Of a stretch of DNA of 64,000 nucleotides, positions 29,063 to 37,132 are shown piece after piece. How positions within the stretch are numbered: position 1 is the stretch's first letter; each line of letters begins with the position of its first letter. The stretch is from NCBI RefSeq assembly GCF_003752595.1, contig NZ_RKIJ01000003.1, forward strand, positions 1 through 64,000, read 5' to 3'. The translations under genes and the position numbers were made by a program. The stretch comes from Cellulomonas sp. PhB143 (GTDB taxonomy: Bacteria > Actinomycetota > Actinomycetes > Actinomycetales > Cellulomonadaceae). The notes below the pieces were generated by a model. It did no database searches and was not told the DNA's origin. It was given only the letters and a program-made list of their open reading frames with translations.

Positions 29063-29778
29063 CGGCACCGGGCGGCACCGATGGCAGGGGCGGCACCGAG
29101 GCTACCGGCGGCGACACCGTCTCCGGCGCGGCGGTGACGGTGGTGCTCGTCGACGACCACCACCTGTTCCGGGCGGGCGTGCGGGCGAGCCTCGACGACC
29201 GCGTCCGGGTGGTGGGCGAGGCGGACGACGTGGACGGCGCGGTGGAGGCGGTCCGCCGGCTGGCACCGCAGGTCGTGCTCCTGGACGTCCATCTGCCGGG
29301 CGGCGGCGGCGGGGGCGGCGCGGAGGTGCTGCGCCGGTGCGCGGACCTCGCGCCGGTCACCCGCTTCCTCGCGCTCTCGGTCTCGGACGCGTCGGACGAC
29401 GTCGTCGCGGTGATCCGGGCGGGCGCCCGGGGGTACGTGACCAAGGCGATCTCGGGGACGGAACTGTCCGCCGCCGTCGGGCAGGTCGCGGCCGGGGACG
29501 CGGTGTTCTCGCCGCGCCTGGCGGGCTTCGTCCTGGACGCTTTCGGCACCGCGGCGGGGGACGTGGCCGTCGCGGACGACGAGCTCGACCGGCTGACGGC
29601 CCGCGAGCAGGAGGTCATGCGCCTGATCGCGCGGGGCTATGCATACAAGGAGGTGGGCAGCGAGCTCTTCATCTCGGTCAAGACGGTGGAGACGCACGTG
29701 TCCTCGGTCCTGCGCAAGCTGCAGCTCTCCTCGCGGCACGAGCTCACGCGCTGGGCGGCGCAGCGCCGCCTGCTCTGA
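29059..29778 (+). CDS. NarL/LuxR-type response regulator
   Basis: A 239-residue regulator. A receiver domain (about 25-150) carries VDDHHLFRAG, the phospho-acceptor Asp in VLLDVHLPG, and the conserved Lys in GYVTKAI. A glycine-rich insert follows the Asp. The C-terminal LuxR HTH is LTAREQEVMRLIARGYAYKEVGSELFIS... with VKTVETHVSSVLRKL. It is coupled to the kinase gene by a four-base overlap. Two copies of a dyad lie in the gap downstream and may be its binding sites. Confidence 0.93.
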   Translation: MTAPGGTDGRGGTEATGGDTVSGAAVTVVLVDDHHLFRAGVRASLDDRVRVVGEADDVDGAVEAVRRLAPQVVLLDVHLPGGGGGGGAEVLRRCADLAPVTRFLALSVSDASDDVVAVIRAGARGYVTKAISGTELSAAVGQVAAGDAVFSPRLAGFVLDAFGTAAGDVAVADDELDRLTAREQEVMRLIARGYAYKEVGSELFISVKTVETHVSSVLRKLQLSSRHELTRWAAQRRLL

Positions 29779-29823
29779 CGGCCGGGTCCGGGCTCGCGCG
29801 CGCCGCCTCCGCACCGTCGTCAC

Positions 29824-29843
29824 ACTTGTGACACATTTCACGA
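29824..29843. promoter_or_regulatory. Candidate operator copy 1
   Basis: ACTTGTGACACATTTCACGA contains GTGA and TCAC arms. A second copy with the same ends lies 58 bases downstream. It lies between the response regulator stop and the next gene. The binding protein is unknown. Confidence 0.5.
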
Positions 29844-29881
29844 GCGCCGTCCTGGCGTAGGCGTGGGCGGAGTCCTACATT

Positions 29882-29901
29882 ACTTGTGAAGAGTTTCACG
29901 A
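29882..29901. promoter_or_regulatory. Candidate operator copy 2
   Basis: ACTTGTGAAGAGTTTCACGA has GTGAA and TTCAC arms and shares 16 of 20 bases with copy 1. It lies 35-54 bases before the ATG at 29936, in promoter position. It is a likely activator or repressor site for that gene. Confidence 0.5.
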
Positions 29902-29935
29902 ATGGCGTGGGGCTCTCGACCACAAGGGGATCGAC

Positions 29936-30448
29936 ATGAGCACCACCGGCAGCACCACGAACACCAGCCACCGGACGCTGGTCCGCTGGTCGGGCATCGT
30001 CGCGATCGTGGCGGGCGTCGTCATGATCGTCGCCGGGGCCGTCACCTGGGCCACCGTCTCCAGCCAGCTCTCGGCGCAGGAGATCACCGTCTCGGAGGAC
30101 TCGACGATGCTGCCGGGCGACGACGTCGACGGCCCGTTCTCCGCGTACGCGCAGGCCCAGATCATCGACCACCACGCGCTCGAGGCGACCGGTGGCAAGA
30201 CCTACGCGCAGCTCGAGCAGGACGACCCGCTGCGGGTCACCGCGATGAACGCCTCGTTCCTGCGGGCCTCGCTGTTCACCTCGGTCGTGGCCTACGGTGT
30301 CGCGGCCCTCGTCGTCGGGCTCGGTGCCCTGGCCGTCTTCTTCGGCAGCGTGACGACGGTCGTCACGGGCCGCCGCGGCACCGGATCGGCGGCCGGCGCG
30401 CAGGCCGGGCGGGACAGCCACCCGCAGGAGCCGCTCCTCGCGGCCTGA
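29936..30448 (+). CDS. Two-helix membrane protein, paralogue of the one at 24607
   Basis: A 170-residue protein with helix 1 at about 18-40 and helix 2 at about 115-140. The conserved loop blocks DGPFSAYAQAQIIDHHALEA and GGKTYAQL lie between, and a short cytoplasmic end replaces the Pro/Ala tail of its paralogue. Family members are often called 'LigA' without support. Two direct repeats of a dyad precede it, which suggests control by the kinase/regulator pair just upstream. The ribosome site is AAGGGG. Function unknown; placement suggests an output or sensor of the envelope-stress module. Confidence 0.85.
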   Translation: MSTTGSTTNTSHRTLVRWSGIVAIVAGVVMIVAGAVTWATVSSQLSAQEITVSEDSTMLPGDDVDGPFSAYAQAQIIDHHALEATGGKTYAQLEQDDPLRVTAMNASFLRASLFTSVVAYGVAALVVGLGALAVFFGSVTTVVTGRRGTGSAAGAQAGRDSHPQEPLLAA

Positions 30449-30470
30449 CGTCCCGTCCGCCGGCGGCCCG

Positions 30471-30538
30471 CCCGCCGAGACGTCGAACTCCGCCCCTGAT
30501 CCCGCCGGATCAGGGGCGGAATTCGACGTCTCGGCGGG
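30471..30538. repeat. Intact dispersed palindromic element, probable bidirectional terminator
   Basis: Arms 30471-30502 and 30507-30538 pair at 31 of 32 positions around a CGCC loop. It lies between two convergent genes and can fold in both transcripts. A disrupted copy lies at 99-130. The stop codon and last eight codons of cysG are inside the right arm. Confidence 0.9.
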
Positions 30539-31808
30539 TGCCGGTGCGGGTGCCGGGCCAGGCGGGGGAGAGGCGGACGACGTCGCCCACCACCACGACC
30601 GCGGGCGCGCGCACCCCGGCGCCGGACGCCACCGCGGCGATCGTCGCGAGCGTGCCGACGGTGGTGCGCTGGCGCGGGCCGTAGCCGTCCTCGACCACCG
30701 CGACCGGCGTCTCGGGGGCCCGTCCCGCCGCGACGAGCGCGTCCGCGCTCTCGGCCAGACGCGAGACGCCCATGAGCAGGACGACGGTGTGGTCGCTCGC
30801 GGGCGGCACGCGGCCGACGTCCTCGTGCCCCGTCAGGACGGTGAACCCGCGGGAGAGCCCGCGGTGGGTGACGGGGATGCCGGCCGCGGCGGGCACGGAC
30901 ACCGCGCTGGTCACGCCGGGCACGACCTCGACCTCGATCCCGTGGGCCCGGCAGGCGGCGAGCTCCTCGCCGCCGCGGCCGAACACGTACGGGTCGCCGC
31001 CCTTGAGCCGCACGACGTCGCGGCCCGCCAGCGCGTGCCGCACGAGCGTCGCGTCGATCTCCTCCTGCGGGACGGGGTGGTGCCCGGGCCGCTTGCCGAC
31101 GTCCACCACGAGGACGTCGTCGGCGAGGTCGGCGAGCAGTCCGCGGGGCGCGAGGCGGTCGACGACGACGACGTCGGCCCGGGCGATCAGCGCCCGGCCG
31201 CGGGCCGTGACGAGCCCGTCCGCCCCGGGACCGCCGCCGACGAGCGCGACGCGACCGGGCCCGGTCCGTGCGACGGGGCGCACCGCGCGCAGGGGCAGCT
31301 CCCCCGAGGCGAGCTGCGCGGCGACCGCGTCGCGGACGCGGCGCGCCCGGCCGGGGTCGCGCCCGCCGTTGACCGCGACCACGACCTCGGCCGGCCCGGA
31401 GGGCTCGTCGAGCGCGACCCGGGCCACCGCCGGGACCCACGCCGTCCCGCCGCCGTCCGCGCCCGCGTCGCCCGCCGTGACGCAGAAGGTCCGCCCGGCC
31501 TCGGCGTCGGCGGCCACGCGCGCGTCGACGGCCGGGTCCCCCGTCGCGGTGTGCACGAGCCAGGCGTCCGCGAGGTCGCCGCCGGCGTACGCGCGGGGCA
31601 GGTGGTCGGCGTCCGCGACCCCGGCGAGCAGGTCCGCCATCTGCGGGCAGACCTGCGGGGCGACGACCGTGACGAGGGCCCCGGCCTCGAGGAGCCCGCG
31701 GGCCCTGCGCGCGGCGACCGGTCCGCCCCCGACGACCACCACCGCCCGGCCCCGCACGCGCAGCCCCAGCGGGTACAGGGCGCCCGCGCCCGGGTCCGTC
31801 GTGCTCAT
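30510..31808 (-). CDS. cysG: Siroheme synthase (precorrin-2 dehydrogenase / uroporphyrin-III methyltransferase)
   Basis: A 432-residue CysG-like protein that makes siroheme for the sulfite reductase in the same operon. Residues about 10-150 are the NAD-binding dehydrogenase/ferrochelatase part (VVVVGGGPVAARRARGLLEAGA). Residues about 185-420 are the SAM-dependent methyltransferase with VALVGGGPG, VVRLKGGDPYVFGRGGEE and PVTHRGLSRGF. The last residues (RRDVEFRP) are encoded by the palindromic repeat and look like an acquired tail. Last gene of the sir-cysH-cysD-cysN-cysG operon, 16 bases after cysN. Confidence 0.93.
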   Translation of the reverse strand: MSTTDPGAGALYPLGLRVRGRAVVVVGGGPVAARRARGLLEAGALVTVVAPQVCPQMADLLAGVADADHLPRAYAGGDLADAWLVHTATGDPAVDARVAADAEAGRTFCVTAGDAGADGGGTAWVPAVARVALDEPSGPAEVVVAVNGGRDPGRARRVRDAVAAQLASGELPLRAVRPVARTGPGRVALVGGGPGADGLVTARGRALIARADVVVVDRLAPRGLLADLADDVLVVDVGKRPGHHPVPQEEIDATLVRHALAGRDVVRLKGGDPYVFGRGGEELAACRAHGIEVEVVPGVTSAVSVPAAAGIPVTHRGLSRGFTVLTGHEDVGRVPPASDHTVVLLMGVSRLAESADALVAAGRAPETPVAVVEDGYGPRQRTTVGTLATIAAVASGAGVRAPAVVVVGDVVRLSPAWPGTRTGTRRDVEFRP

Positions 31809-31824
31809 CCGTCGGCGGCCGCGG

Positions 31825-33195
31825 TCAGATCGAGTACTGCGCGGGCCGGGACGCCGGGCGCCGGACGGCGGCGAGCGCGTCGCCGACCATCCCCGCCGCG
31901 AGCGTGCCGCCGTCGTGGGCGTCGATCAGCAGGAACGCGCCGGTGCGGCGCGCCACCACGTACTCCTCGGCCGCGACGGGGGACGCGAGCCGCAGGCGGA
32001 CACGGCCGATGTCGTTGAGCGCCAGCGCCTCGGCCGGGACCAGCTCGGCCGCGTCGAGGTCCAGGCGCCCGACGACGTCGCGCACCACGGCCTTGACCGT
32101 GCGGGTCGTGTGCTTGAGCAGCAACCGCGCGCCCGGGCGCAGCGGCGCGTCCCCGAGCCACGCGACCATGCCCTCGACGTCCTGCGTGACCTCGGGGGCG
32201 TCGTCGGCCGCGGCGAGCAGGTCCCCGCGGGAGACGTCGACGTCGTCGGCCAGCCGGAGGGTCACGGACTGCGGGGCGAAGGCCTCGTCCAGCGGCCCGT
32301 CGGCCGTGTCGATGCCGGCCACGGTGGTCCGGGTCCCGGACGGGAGCACGACGACGCGGTCGCCGACCCGCACGACCCCGGAGGCGACCTGCCCGGCGTA
32401 GCCGCGGTAGTCGCGGTACTCGTCCGAGACCGCCGCGCCCTGCGGGCGGATGGCGAGCTGGACCGGGAACCGGAAGGACTCGACGTCCGGGTCGTCGGCG
32501 GTCGGCAGGCCCTCGAGGAGCTCGAGGAGCGTCGGCCCGTCGTACCAGGGCGTGCGGGTGCTGCGGTCCACGACGTTGTCGCCCACCAGCGCGGAGACGG
32601 GCAGCGGGTGCACGTCCGCGACGCCGAGCGACGCCGCGGTCGCCCGGATCTCGGCCGCGAGCTCCTCGTAGCGCTCGCGCGAGTAGTCGACGAGGTCGAT
32701 CTTGTTGACGGCCACGACGATGTGCGGCACGCGCAGGAGGCTCGCGACGGCCAGGTGGCGGCGCGTCTGCTCGAGCAGCCCCTTGCGGGCGTCGATGAGC
32801 AGGACCAGGGCGTCGGCCGTGGACGCGCCGGTGACCGTGTTGCGGGTGTACTGCACGTGGCCGGGGCAGTCCGCGAGGATGAACGAGCGGCGGGCCGTGG
32901 CGAAGTACCGGTAGGCGACGTCGATCGTGATGCCCTGCTCGCGCTCCGAGCGCAGCCCGTCCGTGAGCAGCGCGAGGTCCGCGGTCTGCAGGCCGCGGTC
33001 GCGCGAGACCCGCTCGACGGCCTCGATCTGGTCGGCGAGGACGGACTTGGAGTCGAACAGCAGGCGGCCGACGAGGGTCGACTTGCCGTCGTCGACCGAG
33101 CCCGCGGTCGCCAGGCGCAGCAGGGTGGACGCCGAGCTCGGGAGCACGGCGTCGTCGGTGGTGCTCGCGGCGGGGCTCGTGGTCTGGGCGCTCAT
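31825..33195 (-). CDS. cysN: Sulfate adenylyltransferase subunit 1 (GTPase)
   Basis: A 456-residue EF-Tu-like GTPase that couples GTP hydrolysis to APS formation by CysD. G1 is TAGSVDDGKSTLVGRLL, G3 is DCPGHVQYTRN, G4 is NKIDLVDYS, and beta-barrel domains follow. It ends without an APS-kinase (CysC) domain, which fits direct APS reduction in this operon. Its ATG directly abuts the cysD stop with no gap. Confidence 0.95.
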   Translation of the reverse strand: MSAQTTSPAASTTDDAVLPSSASTLLRLATAGSVDDGKSTLVGRLLFDSKSVLADQIEAVERVSRDRGLQTADLALLTDGLRSEREQGITIDVAYRYFATARRSFILADCPGHVQYTRNTVTGASTADALVLLIDARKGLLEQTRRHLAVASLLRVPHIVVAVNKIDLVDYSRERYEELAAEIRATAASLGVADVHPLPVSALVGDNVVDRSTRTPWYDGPTLLELLEGLPTADDPDVESFRFPVQLAIRPQGAAVSDEYRDYRGYAGQVASGVVRVGDRVVVLPSGTRTTVAGIDTADGPLDEAFAPQSVTLRLADDVDVSRGDLLAAADDAPEVTQDVEGMVAWLGDAPLRPGARLLLKHTTRTVKAVVRDVVGRLDLDAAELVPAEALALNDIGRVRLRLASPVAAEEYVVARRTGAFLLIDAHDGGTLAAGMVGDALAAVRRPASRPAQYSI

Positions 33196-34143
33196 CTAGA
33201 AGTACCCCTCCTTCTTGCGGTCTTCCATGGCGGCCTCGGAGATGCGGTCGTCGGCGCGGGTCGCGCCCCGCTCGGTGATGCGGGTGGCGGCGACCTCGGC
33301 GATCACGGCCTGGACGTCCGTCGCGGCGGACTCGACGGCCCCCGTGCAGGACATGTCCCCGACCGTGCGGTAGCGCACGAGGCGCGTGTGCGGGCGCTCG
33401 CCGTCGCGCGGGCGCGAGTGCGGCCCGACGGCGAGGAGCATCCCGTCGCGCTCGAAGACCTCGCGCTCGCTCGCGTAGTACAGGGACGGGAGCGCGATGC
33501 GCTCGCGGGCGATGTACTGCCAGACGTCGAGCTCGGTCCAGTTGCTGATCGGGAAGACGCGCACGTGCTCGCCCGGGCGGTGGCGACCGTTGTACAGGTT
33601 CCACAGCTCGGGCCGCTGGTTGCGCGGGTCCCACTGGCCGAACTCGTCGCGCAGCGAGAAGACGCGCTCCTTGGCGCGCGCCTTCTCCTCGTCGCGCCGG
33701 CCCCCGCCGAAGACGGCGTCGAACCGGTGGTCGTTGATCGCGTCGAGCAGCGGCTGCGTCTGCAGCGGGTTGCGGGTGCCGTCCGGGCGCTCGCGCAGCC
33801 GGCCGTCGTCGATGTAGTCCTGCACGCTCGCGACCTCCAGGCGCAGGCGCAGCCGGTCCGCCGTGGCGTCGCGGAAGGCGAGGACCTCGGGGAAGTTGTG
33901 CCCCGTGTCCACGTGCAGCACCGGGAAGGGCACCGGCGACGGCCAGAACGCCTTCGTCGCGAGGTGCAGCATCACGACGGAGTCCTTGCCGCCGCTGAAC
34001 AGCAGCACGGGTCGCTCGAACTCGCTCGCGACCTCGCGGAAGATGTGGATCGCCTCGCTCTCGAGCGCGTCGAGCTGCGAGAGGCGGTGCCGGGTCTGGT
34101 CGGCCGGCGCGGTCGCCGGGGCTGTGCTCAGGTCGGTCGTCAT
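33196..34143 (-). CDS. cysD: Sulfate adenylyltransferase subunit 2
   Basis: A 315-residue PAPS-reductase-fold enzyme that adenylates sulfate with ATP. The pyrophosphate loop LLFSGGKDSVVMLHL is near residue 50, and VLHVDTGHNFPEV, FGGGRRDEEKARAKERVFSLRD and the end MEDRKKEGYF are hallmark CysD segments. Length is normal. The start overlaps the cysH stop (ATGA). It acts in complex with CysN. Confidence 0.96.
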   Translation of the reverse strand: MTTDLSTAPATAPADQTRHRLSQLDALESEAIHIFREVASEFERPVLLFSGGKDSVVMLHLATKAFWPSPVPFPVLHVDTGHNFPEVLAFRDATADRLRLRLEVASVQDYIDDGRLRERPDGTRNPLQTQPLLDAINDHRFDAVFGGGRRDEEKARAKERVFSLRDEFGQWDPRNQRPELWNLYNGRHRPGEHVRVFPISNWTELDVWQYIARERIALPSLYYASEREVFERDGMLLAVGPHSRPRDGERPHTRLVRYRTVGDMSCTGAVESAATDVQAVIAEVAATRITERGATRADDRISEAAMEDRKKEGYF

Positions 34144-34982
34144 ACGTGGAGCCCGCATTCCGTCTTGTCGAGGCCGGCCCAGCGGCCGGACCGGGGGTCG
34201 TCGCCGGGGGCGACGCGCTTGGTGCAGGGGGCGCAGCCGATCGACGGGTAGCCGTCGTTCAGGAGCGGGTTGAGCGTCACCTGGTGCGTGGTGGCGTACG
34301 CGAGGACGTCGTCGAAGGACCACGCGGCGAGGGGGTTGATCTTGACCAGGCCGTTCTTCTCGTCCCAGGTGACCAGGGGCGTGCGGGCGCGGGTCGGCGC
34401 CTCGTCCCGGCGCACGCCGGTGACCCACACCTCGTAGCCGGCGAGCGTGCGCTGCAGCGGCTCGACCTTGCGCAGCCGGCAGCACAGCCCCGGGTCGCGG
34501 GCGAAGAGGTCCTTGCCGTGCGCGGCGTCCTGCTCCGCGACGGTCGCCGAGGGCAGCACGTCGACGACGGTCACGTCGAGCGACTGCGCGACGGCGTCGC
34601 GGGTCCCGTAGGTCTCGGCGAAGTGGTAGCCGGTGTCCAGGAACAGCACGTCCACCCAGGGTGCGGCCCGGGCCACGAGGTGGGGGAGCACGGCGTCGGC
34701 CATGGAGCAGGCGACGGCGACCCGGGTGCCGAACTCGCGCTCGGCCCACGCCACGACCTGCTCGGCGCTCGCCTCGTCGTCCGCGCCCGGGCCCGAGCCG
34801 TGCAGCTCGGCCCTGCCGCGCTCGACGATCTCGCGCAGCTGTGCCGCGTCGCGCCGCGGCGGGGCCGCCGCGCGCCGCCGCTGGTCGGCGGCGCGCGACT
34901 CCTCGCGCTCGGCCGCCCTGGCCTGGGCCGCAGCCCGCAGCGCCGCCAGCGGGCCGGTGCCGGGGCTCAGGTCCGCGCTCAC
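34140..34982 (-). CDS. cysH: Adenylyl-sulfate (APS) reductase
   Basis: A 280-residue reductase that turns APS into sulfite and AMP with thioredoxin. The two [4Fe-4S] cysteine pairs are present (GLCCRLRKVEPL and GCAPCTKR), which marks it as an APS rather than a PAPS reductase. The catalytic cysteine is in the C-terminal KTECGLH. The N-terminal 45 residues are an Ala/Arg-rich extension. The GTG at 34982 overlaps the sulfite reductase stop. The lack of cysC in the operon agrees with APS as the substrate. Confidence 0.94.
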   Translation of the reverse strand: MSADLSPGTGPLAALRAAAQARAAEREESRAADQRRRAAAPPRRDAAQLREIVERGRAELHGSGPGADDEASAEQVVAWAEREFGTRVAVACSMADAVLPHLVARAAPWVDVLFLDTGYHFAETYGTRDAVAQSLDVTVVDVLPSATVAEQDAAHGKDLFARDPGLCCRLRKVEPLQRTLAGYEVWVTGVRRDEAPTRARTPLVTWDEKNGLVKINPLAAWSFDDVLAYATTHQVTLNPLLNDGYPSIGCAPCTKRVAPGDDPRSGRWAGLDKTECGLHV

Positions 34983-36712
34983 TGCAGCGCCTCCTCGTCG
35001 GCCCGGTGCGCCCAGCGGGCGAAGGTCTCGTCCGGCTCGTGCTGTGCGTCGTAGGCGCGCACGAGGCGCTCCACGTAGTCGGTGACCTCGCTGGCCGGGA
35101 CCTTGAGCCCGCGCACGGTGCGGCCCAGGCCGCCCTCCTCGCGCCCCTCGCCGACGAGACCGCCGCCGAGGTGGACCTGGAAGCCCGGGACCTGCTCGCC
35201 GTCGACCGTGATGATCTGGCCCTTGAGCCCGATGTCCGCGGTCTGGATGCGGGCGCAGGAGTTGGGGCAGCCGTTGACGTTGAGCGCGATCGGGCGGTCG
35301 ATGCGCTGCGTGACGTCCCCGACGCGCTCCTCGAGCTCGGTGATGACGCGCGCCGCGGTGTCCTTCGTGTCGACGATCGCCAGCTTGCAGAACTCGATGC
35401 CCGTGCACGCGATCGTCGAGCGGCGGAAGAGGCTCGGCCGCGCGGTCAGGCCGAGGGGCTCGAGGCCCGCGACCAGCTCCTCGACCCGGTCGGCCGGGAC
35501 GCCGAGGATCACGACCTTCTGGTGCGCGGTCAGCCGTGCGGACTCCGCGCCGACCCGCTCGACCAGCTCCGCCAGCCCGGTGAGCGTGCCGCCGCCCACG
35601 CGCCCGACGACGGGCGCCGCGCCGACGTAGCAGCGGCCGTCCTTCTGCTCGTGGACGCCCACGTGGTCCCCGGGGCGGGTCGCGGGCGCCGGCGGTGGGC
35701 CGTCGGGCAGGGCGTACCCGAGGTACTCCTGCTCGAGCACCTCGCGGAACCTCTCGGTGCCCCAGTCGGCGAGGAGGAACTTCAGGCGCGCCTTGTTGCG
35801 CAGGCGCCGGTACCCGTAGTCGCGGAAGATCCGGATCACGCCGTGCCAGACGTCGGCCGCGCGCTCCTCGGAGACGAACGCGCCGAGGCGCTCCCCGAGC
35901 CGCGGCGTCGTGGACAGCGCCCCGCCGACCCACAGGTCGTAGCCCGGGCCGAGCTCGGGGTGCACGACGCCGACCAGCGAGATGTCGTTGATCTCGTGGA
36001 CCACGTCCAGGCTGGGGTGGCCCGTGATGGCCGTCTTGAACTTGCGCGGCAGGTTCGCCAGGTCGGGGTCGCCGATGTAGCGGCGCTTGATCTCGGCGAT
36101 CACCGGGGTGGGGTCGATGATCTCGTCGGCGGCGACTCCCGCGACCGGGCTGCCGAGGAACCCGCGGGGGGAGTCGCCGCACGCGGTCGTGGTCTCGAGG
36201 CCGACGGTCTCGAGCCGGCGCCAGATCTCCGGCACGTCCTCGATCTCGATCCAGTGGTACTGGATGTTCTGGCGGTCGGTGATGTCGGCCGAGCCGCGCC
36301 CGAAGTCCTCGGAGATGCCACCGAGCACCCGCAGCGCCGCCGGGTCGAGCGCCTGGCCGTCGGTGCGCACCCGCAGCATGAAGTAGCGGTCCTCGAGCTC
36401 GTGCGGCTCGAGGGTGGCGGTGCGGCCGCCGTCGATCCCGGGCTTGCGCTGGGTGTACAGGCCCCACCAGCGGAACCGGCCGTGCAGGTCGTCGTCGGCG
36501 ATGGAGTCGAAGCCCTCGCGGGCGTAGACCGACTCGATGCGTTCGCGCACGCCCAGCGGCGCGGCCTCCTGCTTGAACTCCTCGTTGTGGTTGAGCGGCG
36601 CGGTGCCGTCGACCTTCCACTGGCCGTTCGGCCGCGCGGCGCGCGGGGGCCGGGCGGGGCGTGCGGGTGCGGTGGTGGTCGTGCCGGGCGTGGCGTCGGG
36701 TGGCGGCGTCAT
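34979..36712 (-). CDS. sir: Ferredoxin-type sulfite reductase
   Basis: A 577-residue siroheme and [4Fe-4S] enzyme that reduces sulfite to sulfide with six electrons. The cluster/siroheme ligands are in CTGIEFC and GCPNSC. Two ferredoxin-like half-domains and the arginine/lysine-rich anion site (TACGDSPRGFLG, RKFKTAITGH) are visible. It is of the NirA/SirA type common in actinobacteria. The start at 36712 follows GAGGAG at good spacing; an upstream in-frame Met at 36772 lies in the leader. First gene of the sulfate operon, about 135 bases after a Cys-rich leader peptide. Confidence 0.95.
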   Translation of the reverse strand: MTPPPDATPGTTTTAPARPARPPRAARPNGQWKVDGTAPLNHNEEFKQEAAPLGVRERIESVYAREGFDSIADDDLHGRFRWWGLYTQRKPGIDGGRTATLEPHELEDRYFMLRVRTDGQALDPAALRVLGGISEDFGRGSADITDRQNIQYHWIEIEDVPEIWRRLETVGLETTTACGDSPRGFLGSPVAGVAADEIIDPTPVIAEIKRRYIGDPDLANLPRKFKTAITGHPSLDVVHEINDISLVGVVHPELGPGYDLWVGGALSTTPRLGERLGAFVSEERAADVWHGVIRIFRDYGYRRLRNKARLKFLLADWGTERFREVLEQEYLGYALPDGPPPAPATRPGDHVGVHEQKDGRCYVGAAPVVGRVGGGTLTGLAELVERVGAESARLTAHQKVVILGVPADRVEELVAGLEPLGLTARPSLFRRSTIACTGIEFCKLAIVDTKDTAARVITELEERVGDVTQRIDRPIALNVNGCPNSCARIQTADIGLKGQIITVDGEQVPGFQVHLGGGLVGEGREEGGLGRTVRGLKVPASEVTDYVERLVRAYDAQHEPDETFARWAHRADEEALQ

Positions 36713-36811
36713 CGGGCTCCTCGAGGTGGGTCTCAAGGGCGCGCGTCGGCGGGCAGCGTTCTCGCGGTCCACGGGGGACGGGCGGCCGGCGTCGCGCGCC
36801 CGCTCGTCGGT

Positions 36812-36829
36812 GCGGCCCCGGGGGGCCGC
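36812..36829 (-). promoter_or_regulatory. GC hairpin after the Cys leader peptide
   Basis: GCGGCCCCCCGGGGCCGC (minus strand) has 8-base arms around CC. It lies 18 bases after the leader peptide stop and about 100 bases before sir. It could be part of an attenuator that responds to ribosome position. No T-tract follows, so a translational role is equally possible. Confidence 0.5.
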
Positions 36830-36847
36830 GGAGAGGTCAGGCGCGAG

Positions 36848-36886
36848 TCAACAACAGCGACAGCTGTTGTCCGGACACGTCGGCAT
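36848..36886 (-). CDS. Cys-rich leader peptide of the sulfate-assimilation operon
   Basis: A 12-codon reading frame MPTCPDNSCRCC, in which four of the twelve codons are TGT cysteine codons and two of them directly precede the stop. It lies at the head of the sir-cysHDN-cysG operon, with a -10-like TACCGT at 36909-36914 and a weak GAG ahead of the ATG. Short uORFs rich in Cys codons act as cysteine-responsive attenuators before sulfur genes in mycobacteria (established), and 'putative leader peptides' occur before cys operons in streptomycetes. The same role is inferred here: when Cys-tRNA is scarce, ribosomes stall and downstream genes are expressed. Too short for ordinary gene finders. Confidence 0.75.
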   Translation of the reverse strand: MPTCPDNSCRCC

Positions 36887-37132
36887 CTCGCGCGGCGCCG
36901 TGCGGGGCACGGTACGCAGCGCGGTTCCGGTCGTCCGAGCCGTGGGCATGCCAGAACGGTACAGGCACGTCTCGCGGGCCGGAAGACCCCGTCCGGATCC
37001 TGGGACAGCCGTCCGGTGCGTGGGCACCCGGGGGTGCCCGGCGCCGGGACGTGCGCGATCTCACGCCACGCGGTGCCCGCCCGGGGCGGCCGGAGGTGCT
37101 GACGCCGGTGTCAGCAAACTAGGGTGCGACGC
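36887..37132. other. Intergenic region between the cys leader and the membrane protein gene
   Basis: About 245 bases between divergent genes. It holds the candidate cys promoter (TACCGT, minus strand, 36909-36914, with a weak CGGACG 17 bases upstream). Near its right end are an imperfect 16-base palindrome CTGACGCCGGTGTCAG (37099-37114) and a -10-like TAGGGT (37120-37125) for the gene at 37133. I see no further gene. Confidence 0.55.

Noticed and set aside
36837-37064. 75-residue minus-strand frame in the cys leader region
   Set aside because: It overlaps the Cys-rich 12-codon frame in another phase, has no ribosome site or domain, and reads through the promoter candidate.
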